64,000 nt of DNA from contig OW203766.1 in assembly GCA_934045905.1 (NCBI GenBank), positions 15,246,309 to 15,310,308 of the forward strand, given 5' to 3'. The translations under genes and the position numbers were made by a program. This stretch comes from Leuctra nigra (taxonomy: Eukaryota; Arthropoda; Insecta; Plecoptera; Leuctridae). Below the pieces are notes generated by a model that ran no database searches, was not told the origin of the DNA, and saw only the letters and a program-made list of their open reading frames with translations. Numbering within the stretch: the first letter of the stretch is position 1; each line of letters starts with the position of its first letter. Positions 24,113-35,957 of this stretch are shown in pieces.

Positions 24113-25251
24113 AAATAAGTTCCCCCAAGTCAGAGTTTTCATTCGAGTCGCCAGATGAACTTGGCACAATAACAGAGCGCTACTTTAACAGCTCACTTCA
24201 GTGTTAGTGACAGACATTTGCATAATCAGTTAAGGGCAATAAAATAGAAAAGTTTGGATACTTAATTAAGACGAGTGCTAAACACTTTATCGCCATACCT
24301 ATGGAGTATCTAAGATAATGCACAAAGTTATGAATACTGACGATTGTGTGGTTGAACCGTTAAGAGGTTAAGAGGCAAATGAATAATTACCGTACTGAGA
24401 GCAGTCAAGCCTCGTATCATAGCAACTCTTCATTAAAAATTGAAAATCAATCAATTAATCAATCAATCAAAATCGATCAATAATAATCATACAGCACTGA
24501 AAATGAGAAATATCAAAAAATGTGATATATTAATATTTTCATTCAAAAACTATTATTAAATATCATTAAGACTTTTTTTTGCATATGATAAAATAAATCC
24601 TTTTTGGCCAGACACGAGAACTATATTATGTGAATGCACTTAAAAACGATGCGCCAAACGATTTAAAAAATTCGAGAACATAAGTTAACCACATCGCGTT
24701 TGTTTCAAGTTATAATTTAATACACACTTTCAAAATCGTCAAATCTACTTGAATATTAGGCACCAAGATAAAGTTCTCTCTATTATTAAATTGAATTTAG
24801 TTAGCGGAAACTTTACAAGAGCAAAGCAAATTCTGCTGTAAAACCAAAGTTTGCAGGATTGAATTCTCTGTGTGTGCCGACGGCTTTACGTAATCGAAAT
24901 TCCATTTAACTTGCCTCATCGCTTTTTGTGAAACACTGAAATTAATCCAATTTTTATCATAATCTTATTACATTTTAACAGGACGAAATGTAATGAAATC
25001 ATTGAAGTGAATTGAAATCAAGTTTGTTCCTTTGATGAAAAACGATTGAGGACTTAGGAATAAAGACTTATTTAGACATCTGAATTCTAGCAAATCTTAA
25101 GCTTCCTAATGTTTTGCGCACAAACAGACGTTCGTGACATAAGCAAGAAGTTGTTTTCAACACGGAAGTGGTTATAGAGTGAGGAAAGATGTTTTGAAGT
25201 TCTAAATCAAAGTGCATTATTTATAATGTTTCTCAGATATCTATTACCTTG
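24113..25251. other. Intergenic DNA with a decayed inverted-module copy
   Basis: CAGCACTGAAAATGAGAAAT near 24493 and AAAACGATGCGCCAA near 24643 match the two arms of the module at 5979-7107. Otherwise no feature was recognised. Confidence 0.5.
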
Positions 25252-26136
25252 TTGAGCGAGCGTAGCGAGCGTCACCACGGTACTCTTATGGCACTTTCTC
25301 TGTGTGTTTTTTTGTTTGTATTTTTTTTTGTCCTCACAGCCCAGGTTAAACCGCACATTCAATCGATCTGAAACTTTGCACGTATGCTAACGTAATCTAT
25401 GCGGTCCCTAGGATCGTTTTTGGACGGGCTCCTGTGATTGGTTCAAGTTTTAAAAAAATTATCTTTTGATTGGTTGCTCCGATCAATTTGAAATTTAACG
25501 AAGTCATTACAACCAACATTGTACCCAATCATACAAAATTTCAGCCAAATCCTCCTATTGGTTAAAATTTAAAACCACATTTCCTGTGTTTTTTAAAATT
25601 TAAACTAGAACCGTTTGACCGATCAACTTAAAACTTTGCATGGTCATTGGGACCAGCATTATCTGTATTTTTGACAACTAATCTGTGTTTAAATCCAAAA
25701 GTTATTGACAGTTTACGGACATTTTGCGTGTTCGCTGTAAAATTTCTTGAATTTCATATTTCACGGTGACTTCGACTCTTCAGTTCTAATCCAAGGTAGT
25801 TAGAGAAGAAACTTTCAATCTCATATGAAATTTAATAATAATGACCGTTCAACAGTTTGATCTGATATTGTGTGAGTGGTCCCAGGTATATTTTTTAAAC
25901 GAGACCCTGTGATTTTTGAAAATTAACAATCATAAAGGTTCCATCGATCAACTTAAAACTTTGCATGGTTATTGGGACCAATATTTTAGGAGTTTTTTGA
26001 TATTTTCATACAAGTCTTTGACGAAATTAAAGAATTATTGGCTTTTAATTACATTTTTGATAGACAGAATTTTGGTTTGAGGTGTTGCGTGTATCCGTGC
26101 TCGCTCATCAACGCGTTACACAGAGCGTTTTCCTAG
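25252..26136 (+). mobile_element. GAGCG-family repeat, copy D
   Basis: A full-length-like copy: TTGAGCGAGCGTAGCGAGCG at the left, CACAGAGCGTTTTCCTAG plus T at the right. The interior is close to the copy at 241. Confidence 0.82.
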
Positions 26137-26339
26137 TGTTAGATATTTATCGTTGGCGAGTAGATTCGAGCCACTGTCCTTTGATTGGTACTTTAAGGGG
26201 CTAGCAACTCAACTACGACGACCTCCTAAAGTCCTACCTATACAATTGACGTAACGGCGACATACGTAACCGAACGGGAATGTTGAATATGAGACGATCA
26301 ATGGCCACAATTGACTCAACAATGACGGAACGAAAATTA

Positions 26340-26440
26340 TGTTATTTTGTGTGTTATTTTTGTGTTTTTGTTTTGTGTTTTTGTGTTTGTGTTACATTTT
26401 TGTGTTTTGTGTTTTGTGTATTTTTGTGTTTATTTGTGTT
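26340..26440 (+). repeat. TTTTGTG low-complexity tract
   Basis: Irregular TGTTTTTGTG repeats. They create hydrophobic Phe/Val/Cys-rich open frames that are not genes. Confidence 0.85.
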
Positions 26441-29400
26441 GCATCACGTTACGTCAATTGTATTGTAGGTTGCCTATTAAATTTGTAGTGATTTTGTGCA
26501 TACATCTCCAAGAGCTCTTGCCAATAACTCTCTTAAATGTATATAATCCTGTTACCCTGGAAACAGTAAATTAGACGTCTTACATTCCGAAGTTATCTGG
26601 CATATAGTTATCACTTATCAGGAACTTTATCCGAATGTCATGTGTATACCTACTATCTATCATTACAAACTAATACTCGGTTAAATTAATGAACTTTGAC
26701 CTGAAACAGCAAACTTTTTTCTTTAAATCTTAATGATTCCGAAAAAAATATGTACTTTTGTAATTTAAATTAAAAGCCTACGAAAAGAGAACTCCGGGCT
26801 GTTATTTAAAAATGCCGTTGGACATCCTCAGGGAAAACTCTTTAATTAACGAAAAGGTGGCCGTTCAATTACGCCTCCTAAAAACTCCGAGTTTTATTTT
26901 TAGATTCGTATTTGGAATTAATTCAATACATGCTCAGACTCTGATTGAAGGATGGCATTCAGGTCAGACTTCTGGATGGAATCTAATAGGATATAGTGGT
27001 TCGAAAACTCGATTATATTGGATTTCGAACCCAAAGATACAATTCAATTCGCCGCGAAACTTTACAACTCCGGTGCTGACTTCGTTGGAATGCAATTGTG
27101 TCAGAATCACGGTAAAACTAATGGATGTGACATAAAATAGTTTCTCACTTTCTGTCACGTCACAAAAAATGATGTCTGATTTTGAACGAGGCCAGAAGGT
27201 GGATATTAAAGCAGATAGAAAAGCAAATGTAAACTTGTTGCAACACTGGAGAAAGAAGAACTTTACATTGATGCTCTTATTTTAGATGTACTTTTGACAT
27301 TGTTAATATCAACCAAAAGTATTTTGACTTTTGACTTATCAACAGATTTGTAAGTGACACCATTAACAAGAGATATGTATTATTAGTTTCAAATGTTGAA
27401 ACATTAAAATCTTATGAACAAACAATGTACAATTGCAATTACAACATGGATTAATCTCAATAAATAAGCTCAATACTCTGGCGCAGCCATAAGTTTTGAT
27501 ATAACAGAACTAATTCCATATAAAATAAATCTGTCGTAGTTTCTAAATTAATTCCATAATAGCTACTCAAATGCTATTAACTATCAATAGAATGTAATTT
27601 CGAGGATGAGATTTCGTCCTCAGCATCTCTGTTCGATGTAGTGTAATGGCATAGTTCCTGTTTCAACTGTGTTCTTGTCTGAGCATACAGCCGCGTGGGA
27701 ACTGCCAAGTGACAATTCACAGTCCAATTAATCAGGCATAATGATCGCCTCTGCAACGTGTTTGTGGTGGACAACAGAATGCAGTTTGCTTTGAAGTAGG
27801 TGGGCTGCACGTTATACACGTAATGACATGGCACAAGGAACGCCGAGTGATGCAGTGCATAAAGGACGTTAACCTAAAATGGGTTATTTTGACACCCCCA
27901 CACTTTTAGAAGCCCTCCCTCTAAAAGGTAGTCACAAACATCTTTACCCCCCCCCCCCCCCCAAATAAAATTTGTCTACTGCTAAATATTTCCGAATTAA
28001 TCGTTTTTAGCGAAATTTCATGTCTCGAAACATCAATTGAAATTATAAATGCTTTAAAATATCTACATCGAAACATGTCTTCTTTATATTAGAAAACTTT
28101 CGAAATGCATGGAAATAATACTGTTTTATAAAATGTACATTTCATTCCAATCCATCAGTAAAACCTGATTACTTCATTGTAAAACGGAGATTAAATTATA
28201 AATCAATTTTTCAGTGAATCAAGAGACCGATATTGCTTGAAATCATTAAGCAGTAGAACCAAAGTGTACAGTACACAAAGTGTCAAGTGGAGAACTGAAC
28301 TAGTAATAAATATTTTGTGGAAAATCGGCTTGATCTGTTACTTCGTTTACACACATAAACAGAGATTCCCGCCGTAAGTTTCGAGTGGAGGAGACGCTCG
28401 ATGAGCTACTGCGAATTTTTAGTCTTAACATCCCTCATAACCTATTTGGATGCATCTGTTTCTTTATATGAAATCAATATTTAAAAAATGTGTACTGAGA
28501 AAGTATAACCAGCGAACTTTTAAAATATGAAACCTTCAGTCTCTGAACGTCTTACTTTCGCATAAAGTCACTTACACGATGTTTATTGCTTCATAAACTT
28601 GAAGCGCCATTTATTTTGACGAGTTGATTCCGTCCACGTTTGCAAATCCGCTAGCAATTTCCGTGATAAACGTTGCCTTGGCGTTGATTTACGTGGCTTT
28701 GCATGTCTAACTTTTGCCTCGCGGTCGCAGACTGATTTCATCCATCCATTTTGTCGCAAAACTTCGTCTGGGCCTCCTAGAGAGTGTCTGGGCTCTGAAC
28801 GCAGGCCCCAGACAACTTGTCTTTAAACTTGTCTGAATGTCGGATAGGTGTCTTAACGAAGATCTCATACAGAACTTAGCATTAAAATGAGGATCATTTG
28901 TAATGGCATAAGTGACTCCTACTGAATATAAAGATTTACATTTACAACTGCAAGAAGTTAAAAATGAGAAGAGATGGTTCGCACGTTCACCCAGTTTAGA
29001 GGTTACGTGCCTAATTTAGTTGTTTTGTCAGACATATTGAGGTTTTTAACAACTTTACGATATATAAATTACCTACATATCTAATTTACAGTCACAGTTC
29101 ACTCTCTGTCGATTGACAGGAAAGTTTGGAATTTCAGTTTCAGTGGTTTTTGAGTAAGTTTTGAGATATCATTTAAAATATTATAGGATAATGTAACGAT
29201 CATAAGAGGTGAAATATAAATGAACGTCTGAACACAAAATAGCGACCGATATAAATATCATAAATTTATAGATAACTAAAGATAGGTACTTCATAAATTT
29301 CATAAATAACTCTATATATATTTTGTTGTTATTTAACGCTTATGTTTGAAATCAATGAAAGCCAGTTTCAGGCAATAAAAAAGAGTTGATACTGTATAAA

Positions 29401-31472
29401 TATAATCTCATAAATAAGTTAGAACAAACTTGAGTCAACAGATTCTGCGTAATTTCAGTGGCATCTCTCCTCTATAAGCGCTCATCTTAGATCTTTAGAC
29501 GCTGCATCTTGAGCAGCTTTCAATGCAGCTTCCTACCTCGCAATCAATTACTCTCTGCCATCAGACTTAGATGCGGAACATAAATGGTTTATTATCCACT
29601 AACCGTAAGTGATTCGATTAATTTACTACCGCGCCGCTTGGTTGGTATCCGTGATGTTTACATCATATTGCAATTAACCCCATTCTGTGGAATGTTCGAC
29701 GACCAAGTTGGTTGATTTTAAGTAGTTCTTGAGCGATCGGTTATTTCGTTTAAGATGATTGTGGGAACTTCACATGTGTAAGTTTCTCTACAGGATTGGT
29801 GGATAAGAATAGTAGTTACATATCGACTTTTCGTGTAGATGCGAAGAGTTACATGGAAAAGCTCTTCGTAAAAGTAGTAAATCTTTGCTTTATACAACGA
29901 GTTTAAAAGTTAAGATCAAGTTGAGAGCAAATAAGAAAACTTTTCTATGATTTTTTTAAAAGTAGAAAAATCGTTTATGGGAGTAAGTTCTTGGAACTCT
30001 GAATTTTCTTCGTAGTAAAATGTCTTCAGTAACTGGGTTACTTTTACAGCGGACTCCCTAAGCCATTCAAAGAGCAATTAGCAAATTACTAATTTGACTT
30101 TTTTCTTTTTTCAGGTAAGAAAAATCTCAACTATTTTTCGCAGTACAAAGCTGAGTTTACAAGACGTGACGTAAGTACTGATCTAATTGCAAACGCTGTT
30201 ATCATTTGGAATGCGGTCATAGAACATTTCTTTCTTACCACCGTGTTGAGAAAAGATTCCAAGTTAGAGAATTTCACAGAAAATTCCTTCGCGGATTTTA
30301 AGAAATCCCAACTGGGAATTGAAAGAACCTAGTTTTCATCCCCTAGAGGATTTCAAGAAACATTTTTACCTTTCTGGCGTCGATATTATCCATAACATTG
30401 GTCTCGATACACCATAAGGTCTGCTAAATATGTATTGAATTTGTGTTTGATGTCGCCTCACACTCGTGTCTGTTCGATTTGAAAACAAAAACATTAGAGG
30501 TTAGTTTCCGTTTCTCTGCAGAGTCTGATAGGGAAGATGTGCAAGGAATATTTGATTCGCGGGAATATTCCTGATTTTATCCAGAATTTGAAAGATGGGC
30601 GATTCGATGGAAACCGAAAGACGATCGATTTCTGGTCGTATCTGTCGAGAGAAATTGAATTGCAGCGGGATGAATGGGAACTGATTTCCTTGCAAGCTTC
30701 TTCACTACCGCATTGACCACTCATGACTTTCCATGTTGATGTAACTAAACACTTATTTATAAACAAAATATGTATCAATGGTTTAAATTTAAGCCTTTTC
30801 AGGTTTGAATGAATGATAGTTTTACAATAGTTCTCAAGGAATTTGAAGAGATATGAAATGTTTAATATTGACTGTGAGCTCCTAATTATTAAAGTAAGTT
30901 TATTCAAATTGAGTGTTGTTTTTCTTCTGTAATGTCAATTAAACTACTTAATTACTACTTAAATAATACTTAATCATTGAATAATACTGACCAAAAATAC
31001 TTATTCAAATGTCACTCTATGTATCTGTACTTATATTTAGCCATATTCCGTATTTTATGGAGCTATTTGACTATATAATAACCAATTAACAATTCTTGAA
31101 GATTACACAATGCGAAAATCAATATTAAATAAAATCCCACACACTGCCACCAAATGTAGTGAGGCCCCATTCAAAAAACTCTCTTCCGAAAATACCAAGT
31201 TAACCATAGTGTTGTGTTATAGAGTCGTTATCCATCACTCCCTGTCACATGTTACGTAACCCCCTCTCTGTCTCCCCCCCCCCCCCCTCATATCTGTGCA
31301 CATCGCAAAGGCTTCCGATTGGTTCGCGCTCTACTTTGATTTGTAGCCATGTAATTTCAAAGGAAATACATTGCTCTGCTTCCTGACGCTACGACAACTC
31401 TAAAGATACAGCATCCCTCGATCTGTCGGCTATTTCTCACCGCAACTACACATCTTCAGCCGAGCTCGGATC
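26441..31472. other. Five kilobases of intergenic DNA
   Basis: No coding exon with recognisable protein sequence was found on either strand. Small open frames (such as 26812-27135 plus and 27577-27834 minus) have no motif I recognise. C homopolymers occur at 27947-27962 and 31274-31287. The span is long enough to hold distal regulatory DNA, but no site can be named. Confidence 0.55.
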
Positions 31473-31622
31473 AGATACTTCATGATACTTCATGATACTT
31501 CATGGACTTCATGGACTTCATGGACTTCATGATACTTCATGGACTTCATGGACTTCATGATACTTCATGATACTTCATGATACTTCATGATACTTCATGG
31601 ACTTCATGGACTTCATGGACTT
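31473..31622 (+). repeat. Mixed 9/10-bp minisatellite
   Basis: Two unit types alternate: CATGATACTT (10 bp) and CATGGACTT (9 bp). In order the array runs T T G G G T G G T T T T G G G, where T is the 10-mer and G the 9-mer. Confidence 0.95.
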
Positions 31623-31728
31623 TCAGCGCAATGTAGGTACGACACGGAATCAGAAAACGAATCAAACACATATTCAAATATGGAATAACAATATTTTTCT
31701 GGAGGGAAATTGAAAATAGAAATGAAAA

Positions 31729-32100
31729 AGTAGTGAGCGTGGCCTTGAAGAGTTTTTTTAATCGATTTTTATCAATATCTTTTACTAATGTATTTGTTAC
31801 AAAATAGGGCTTTGTACGAGTATTCAGAACAGTTCAATGAAAATAATTTCATCGTTTGGAATAAGTTATTAGTTTTATTTTGTCCAACAGATGTTTAGTG
31901 CGATAATTTTACTTATTTTCGGGCACTATAAACGTCTGTAGGACAAAGTAAATCTAATAAACCATAACAAGCTATGGAATTTTTTTCATTGAACTGTTCT
32001 GAATACTCGTACAAAGCCCTATTTTGTTCACAATTACATTGGTAAAAGATGTTGATAAAAATCAATTAAAAACTTCTTCGAGGTCAAACTCCCTACCAGT
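31729..32100. mobile_element. Palindromic MITE, TTAA family, diverged copy
   Basis: GTAGTGAGCGTGGCCTTGA at the left; the right part is its imperfect reverse complement, with the fold centred near 31915. Flanking TTAA is not preserved. It is closer to the copy at 43711 (shared GTACGAGTATTCAGAAC) than to that at 16077. Confidence 0.85.
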
Positions 32101-32843
32101 TGGTAAATCTTTATGTGATACAATTTTTAGATCAATCGGTTCGACTGTTTTGGCTGTACATATAAAAATAATTTTCACGGCTGTCTATCTAGTAAACGGC
32201 ATTACTTATTGTTGGTAAGTTTGGAATAGGCCGTATCCAAAGATCCCCAAAGATCTTAATTAAGATATTTTATTTTACAACAAAATTGTATTATCAATAT
32301 TGAAGTTACCTACAATAGATATAAAATTCTATTTTGATGCACAGCGTGAACTTGTTTATCAGTTGTTTCAGCCATTTCATATTACCGTTATCGCTTAACT
32401 TGTCCAAAATTTACTTTAAAGTTTGTTTGTTTCTAGAAATAATAATGTAAATGTTTCTTTTTCTGAAATCTGAAATGTTAAAACTAGCAAAAAGCATGAA
32501 ATTATTGCTAAAAAGCAGAGTAACCCAAAACTAATTCGACGCAACGAATTTCATTAAGGCTCATCGATTTTTAATCAAGTTTAAGATTTTCATCGAGGTA
32601 GAAATCTGTCATAATGAAGGCCGGTTAATTGGGGTATTTAATTGGCTGCCAGAGACATGCCTCCATTTTGCCATGTGATTATGATGAGTTATTTGGGGGT
32701 TATTATTCTCGTTCTAGGAAAGATTCAAAAGCAGAAGTGTCTAGGACGTTTTGTAAATTGAGTTGATAACGAAATTAGATAACTCTCTTTAGAGAATGCT
32801 CACTCTAATGTAAACATTTTGAGAGAAGAGTTCGTAAATCTTG

Positions 32844-33453
32844 TTGAGCGAGCGTCTCCTTTTGACTCTTTTGACACGGACCTCTGTTTTGTTTTTTTGT
32901 TTTTGTTTTTGGCTGCTACCTGGAGCAATGGAAGTCGCACCGTTTCACCGATCGATCTGAAATTTTGCACACATGTAGAGACAACCTTTTCTGTTTGCTG
33001 ACCCTCATTTTTTTTGAAATCCATTGATTGGTTAAAATTTAAATAAATATCTCCTGATAGGTTGAAAAATGAAAATGGTCTTCAATAATTTTGATTTAAC
33101 TCATATTTTGCATGGTCATTAATACCAACAATGTCTCTTATTTTACAAATTTTCGGCCCTATCAGTTAAGAACGTATTCACTTATTGACATTTTAAATAG
33201 GTGTCGGAGATGAAGTATCGAAATAACTATTTTTCCACTGCCACATGGATCTTATTTGCTTTAAAACCACAGTGCTTAGATGCTATTTTCACGTTTCAAT
33301 GAAAAGCAGATACATTTATGTTGACTGAGTGGACCATTTTTTAATTCAATATAGATGTACATGTTTTCTGTGCGTTCTGTACGCATTTCCGGTTCAAGAA
33401 TTTGCACGTAACCGTGCTCGCTCATCAACGCGTTACAGTGAGCGTTTTCCTAG
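32844..33453 (+). mobile_element. GAGCG-family repeat, copy E
   Basis: TTGAGCGAGCGTCTCC at the left, CAGTGAGCGTTTTCCTAG plus T at the right. It is shorter than copies A and D and has the same interior phrases. Confidence 0.82.
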
Positions 33454-34212
33454 TTTTAACTTTGGAATTATTCAAAGTATGAAAACTGTAAAAATACTTA
33501 TCGTAGCTAATTGTTGCGTCGACCTCAGCAATAAAACACTAACTTGTAAATACAATATTTGTGACCAAGCTCATGTCAATTCCTAGAAAATATACAAATT
33601 TAATTTCAGATTTCCACGAGTTTGGGCACATATTTTGTCTTCATAAGATGGTTTATTTTTCACATTTTTCATAATTTGGACGGTTCAAAAATCAAAAGTG
33701 ATGACAATATTTAGGTAATATTATCTCCGCTGTTTACATTTAAGGTCAAACGACTCTTAAATCAGACAATATATATAGCACCAGAGAATTAGGAGCTAGC
33801 AATTATAGAAGCATAAGGTACAAGAGAAACCAATATTTATTTTTACGAGATCGTGATTATAAATCTAAATTCTGATTGTAAAAAGAAGTTTTAGTTTTGA
33901 AATCATATACTAATGAAAACAAAAACAATAATAAAGCAGGGTTTTGGGTACTTAACTTAGTGAATCGTTCGAAAGAAGTAAAATGTCACCATATTCTTCT
34001 AGTTTAATTCTTGATTTTTAACAAATTCTCCATCTCATCACTACCATTCAAGCGTCCCCGTGCCACAATATTATTTACTAAATATTATTAAGTTACAGCG
34101 CAAAGTAATTTTCAAGTTAAAGTTTATTTTCTCACGAGATCCACACAAAAAGTGCTGAGTCTAAAGTGGCGCTTCCGTGCGGCCAGACCCGACACTTCTT
34201 CCTTCATATTCA
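33454..34212. other. Intergenic DNA, nothing recognised
   Basis: AT-rich with no supported gene, RNA or repeat boundary. Confidence 0.55.
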
Positions 34213-34760
34213 CGAGGAGCTAGGGAGAGAAGGGCTCTTTGGCTCTTCAACATTGCGCATGCGCGAACACTCTGAAGTCGCCTGCAATGATTCTTTTTCT
34301 CATAACCTCCTCAGACCCAGACATATTTTATTTGCCCGGATTTTGGTGAAATTTATTTTCCTAAAAGAAAATCACTTGAAAATAATATAAAAAGCAATCA
34401 ATTTTTTTCAATGTTTTTTTTATTTTTTAATAATTTTTTATTTTTATTGACTAATTAAAAAGTCATTTTTACGGTGTAAAACTTTAAAAAAAATATTTAA
34501 AAATATAATCTATGCTGTTAATTGTTATGGCATTGGAACAATAAAACATTTATTTTTATATTCCACAATGAATAATTACAATTTAATTAAATTATTGTAA
34601 ATTACTGGCTAACAAGAATGTGGAGCAACAGAGAAGACCACGAGGAAAACGAGGTTTTCCACCATGAGGAAAAGAAACCCCTCCAAAACATCCATCAAGA
34701 AAGCATGTTATGATGAAAAGGTTCAAATTAAAATGGACCTATTACATATGACTATTGTAT

Positions 34761-34785
34761 GGGGGGGGGGGGGGGGGGGGGGGGG
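34761..34785 (+). repeat. G homopolymer, 25 bases
   Basis: An uninterrupted G run. Similar runs occur at 14539 and 45250, and C runs at 27947 and 31274. Confidence 0.95.
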
Positions 34786-35024
34786 AAGGGCATACGTTAA
34801 TCAATCTTTATCTATGTTAATCATTTGAATTTTTTGCTTGATCCATTCTATTCCATCAATAGCATGATAATATTGTACAAGGCATTTACAGCCAAGGGAG
34901 ACATTTCTGTTGAATTTATGAATTTATGATATTTACTGACTTATTATCCATACCAATTTTAAAACAAAGAGTGATGATAATTGTGCAGAAGGCACTGTAG
35001 TTTCAACATAGAGTAAATTTTTTG

Positions 35025-35441
35025 TACTATTTTCAACGGGACTCTTATGCCTCTTTCTCTGTGTGTTTTTTTTTTGTTCGCGCCATATTGGCCGCACCGA
35101 TTGACCAATCGAGATGAAATTTTGAACATTAACTAATATTATTCTAATTTTGTCCTGGAATGTTTTTTCAATAATATTCAAATCAAAAAGTTGATTATTT
35201 TTATTTATGGCCCATTTGGGTGCGACACCCTGCTGAGTTTATTACCCAAGTCTTGACCAGTCAGCCCCCAAACATTAAGAAAAAGGTTGTTCTCCTTTGA
35301 TTCAAATGAGAGACAGGGGTCCTTTGCCAGAGTAAAATATATTCGTTATATTACAATGTATTTCAAGTGTTACATGTGGTATTAGAGTATAGCACGTATC
35401 AGTGCTCACTTATCAACGCGTTACAATGAGCGTTTTCCTAG
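35025..35441 (+). mobile_element. GAGCG-family repeat, copy F (5' truncated)
   Basis: The 3' end is intact (GCTCACTTATCAACGCGTTA ... GAGCGTTTTCCTAG, then T). The left part begins inside the element at CTCTTATGCCTCTTTCTCTG. Confidence 0.72.
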
Positions 35442-35912
35442 TAATAAATCACACTTTTATGATATTATCTGTTCGTGTTGCATGAAGGTATCACCCTAAA
35501 TTGTTCAACTTCCACTTATTAAATTCATTCCAAAGAATTACCTTGCCTACCTACTATTTATTTACGAAACTTACAGTATTTTATCAATTGCTTTCATTTT
35601 TCTATCTTATTTCTTTATTCATAGTTATTATTTGTTTCGAAATTGATATTCATAAAATGCATTATATAGTTTCATTCCAATTATTTATTTCGCGGTATTT
35701 ACATTCAAATATCCCTTCTTGGCACGATGGCTCAGCGACAGCGCATGCGCAATGTTGAAGAGCCAAAGAGCCCTTCTCTCCCTAGCTCCTCGTTTCATAC
35801 TCTGTAATAGTGTACGAGTTCTCCGATAGAGTGCGACACCGCCTCGGGTCGGTGGAGGTGCCGGTCGATAAAAGAGGAATCTTTAATTCACTGTTGATCG
35901 TGAACCTAAGAC

Positions 35913-35957
35913 CATAGACATTTATACTCACGAACGCAGTGAGTATAAATGTCTATG
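35913..35957. repeat. Perfect hairpin, 19-bp stem and 7-nt loop
   Basis: CATAGACATTTATACTCAC is followed by GAACGCA and then its exact reverse complement. The perfect match and very short loop suggest a fold-back replication event or a very recent insertion; it is short for a typical miRNA precursor. Confidence 0.92.

Larger units (their letters stand above)
34213..35792. mobile_element. Region bounded by perfect 52-bp inverted repeats
   Basis: 34213-34264 is the exact reverse complement of 35741-35792 (outer end CGAGGAGCTAGGGAGAGAAG, inner end GCGCATGCGC). Between them are a 25-base G run (34761-34785) and a GAGCG-family copy. No transposase and no clear target duplication were seen, so a transposon or a local inverted duplication are both possible. 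Confidence 0.75.

Noticed and set aside
26280..26574. Phe/Val/Cys-rich open frames
   Set aside because: Low-complexity TTTTGTG tract, not protein-like.
27577..27834. 85-codon minus-strand frame with several cysteines
   Set aside because: No motif recognised, no splice context, and it could be chance.
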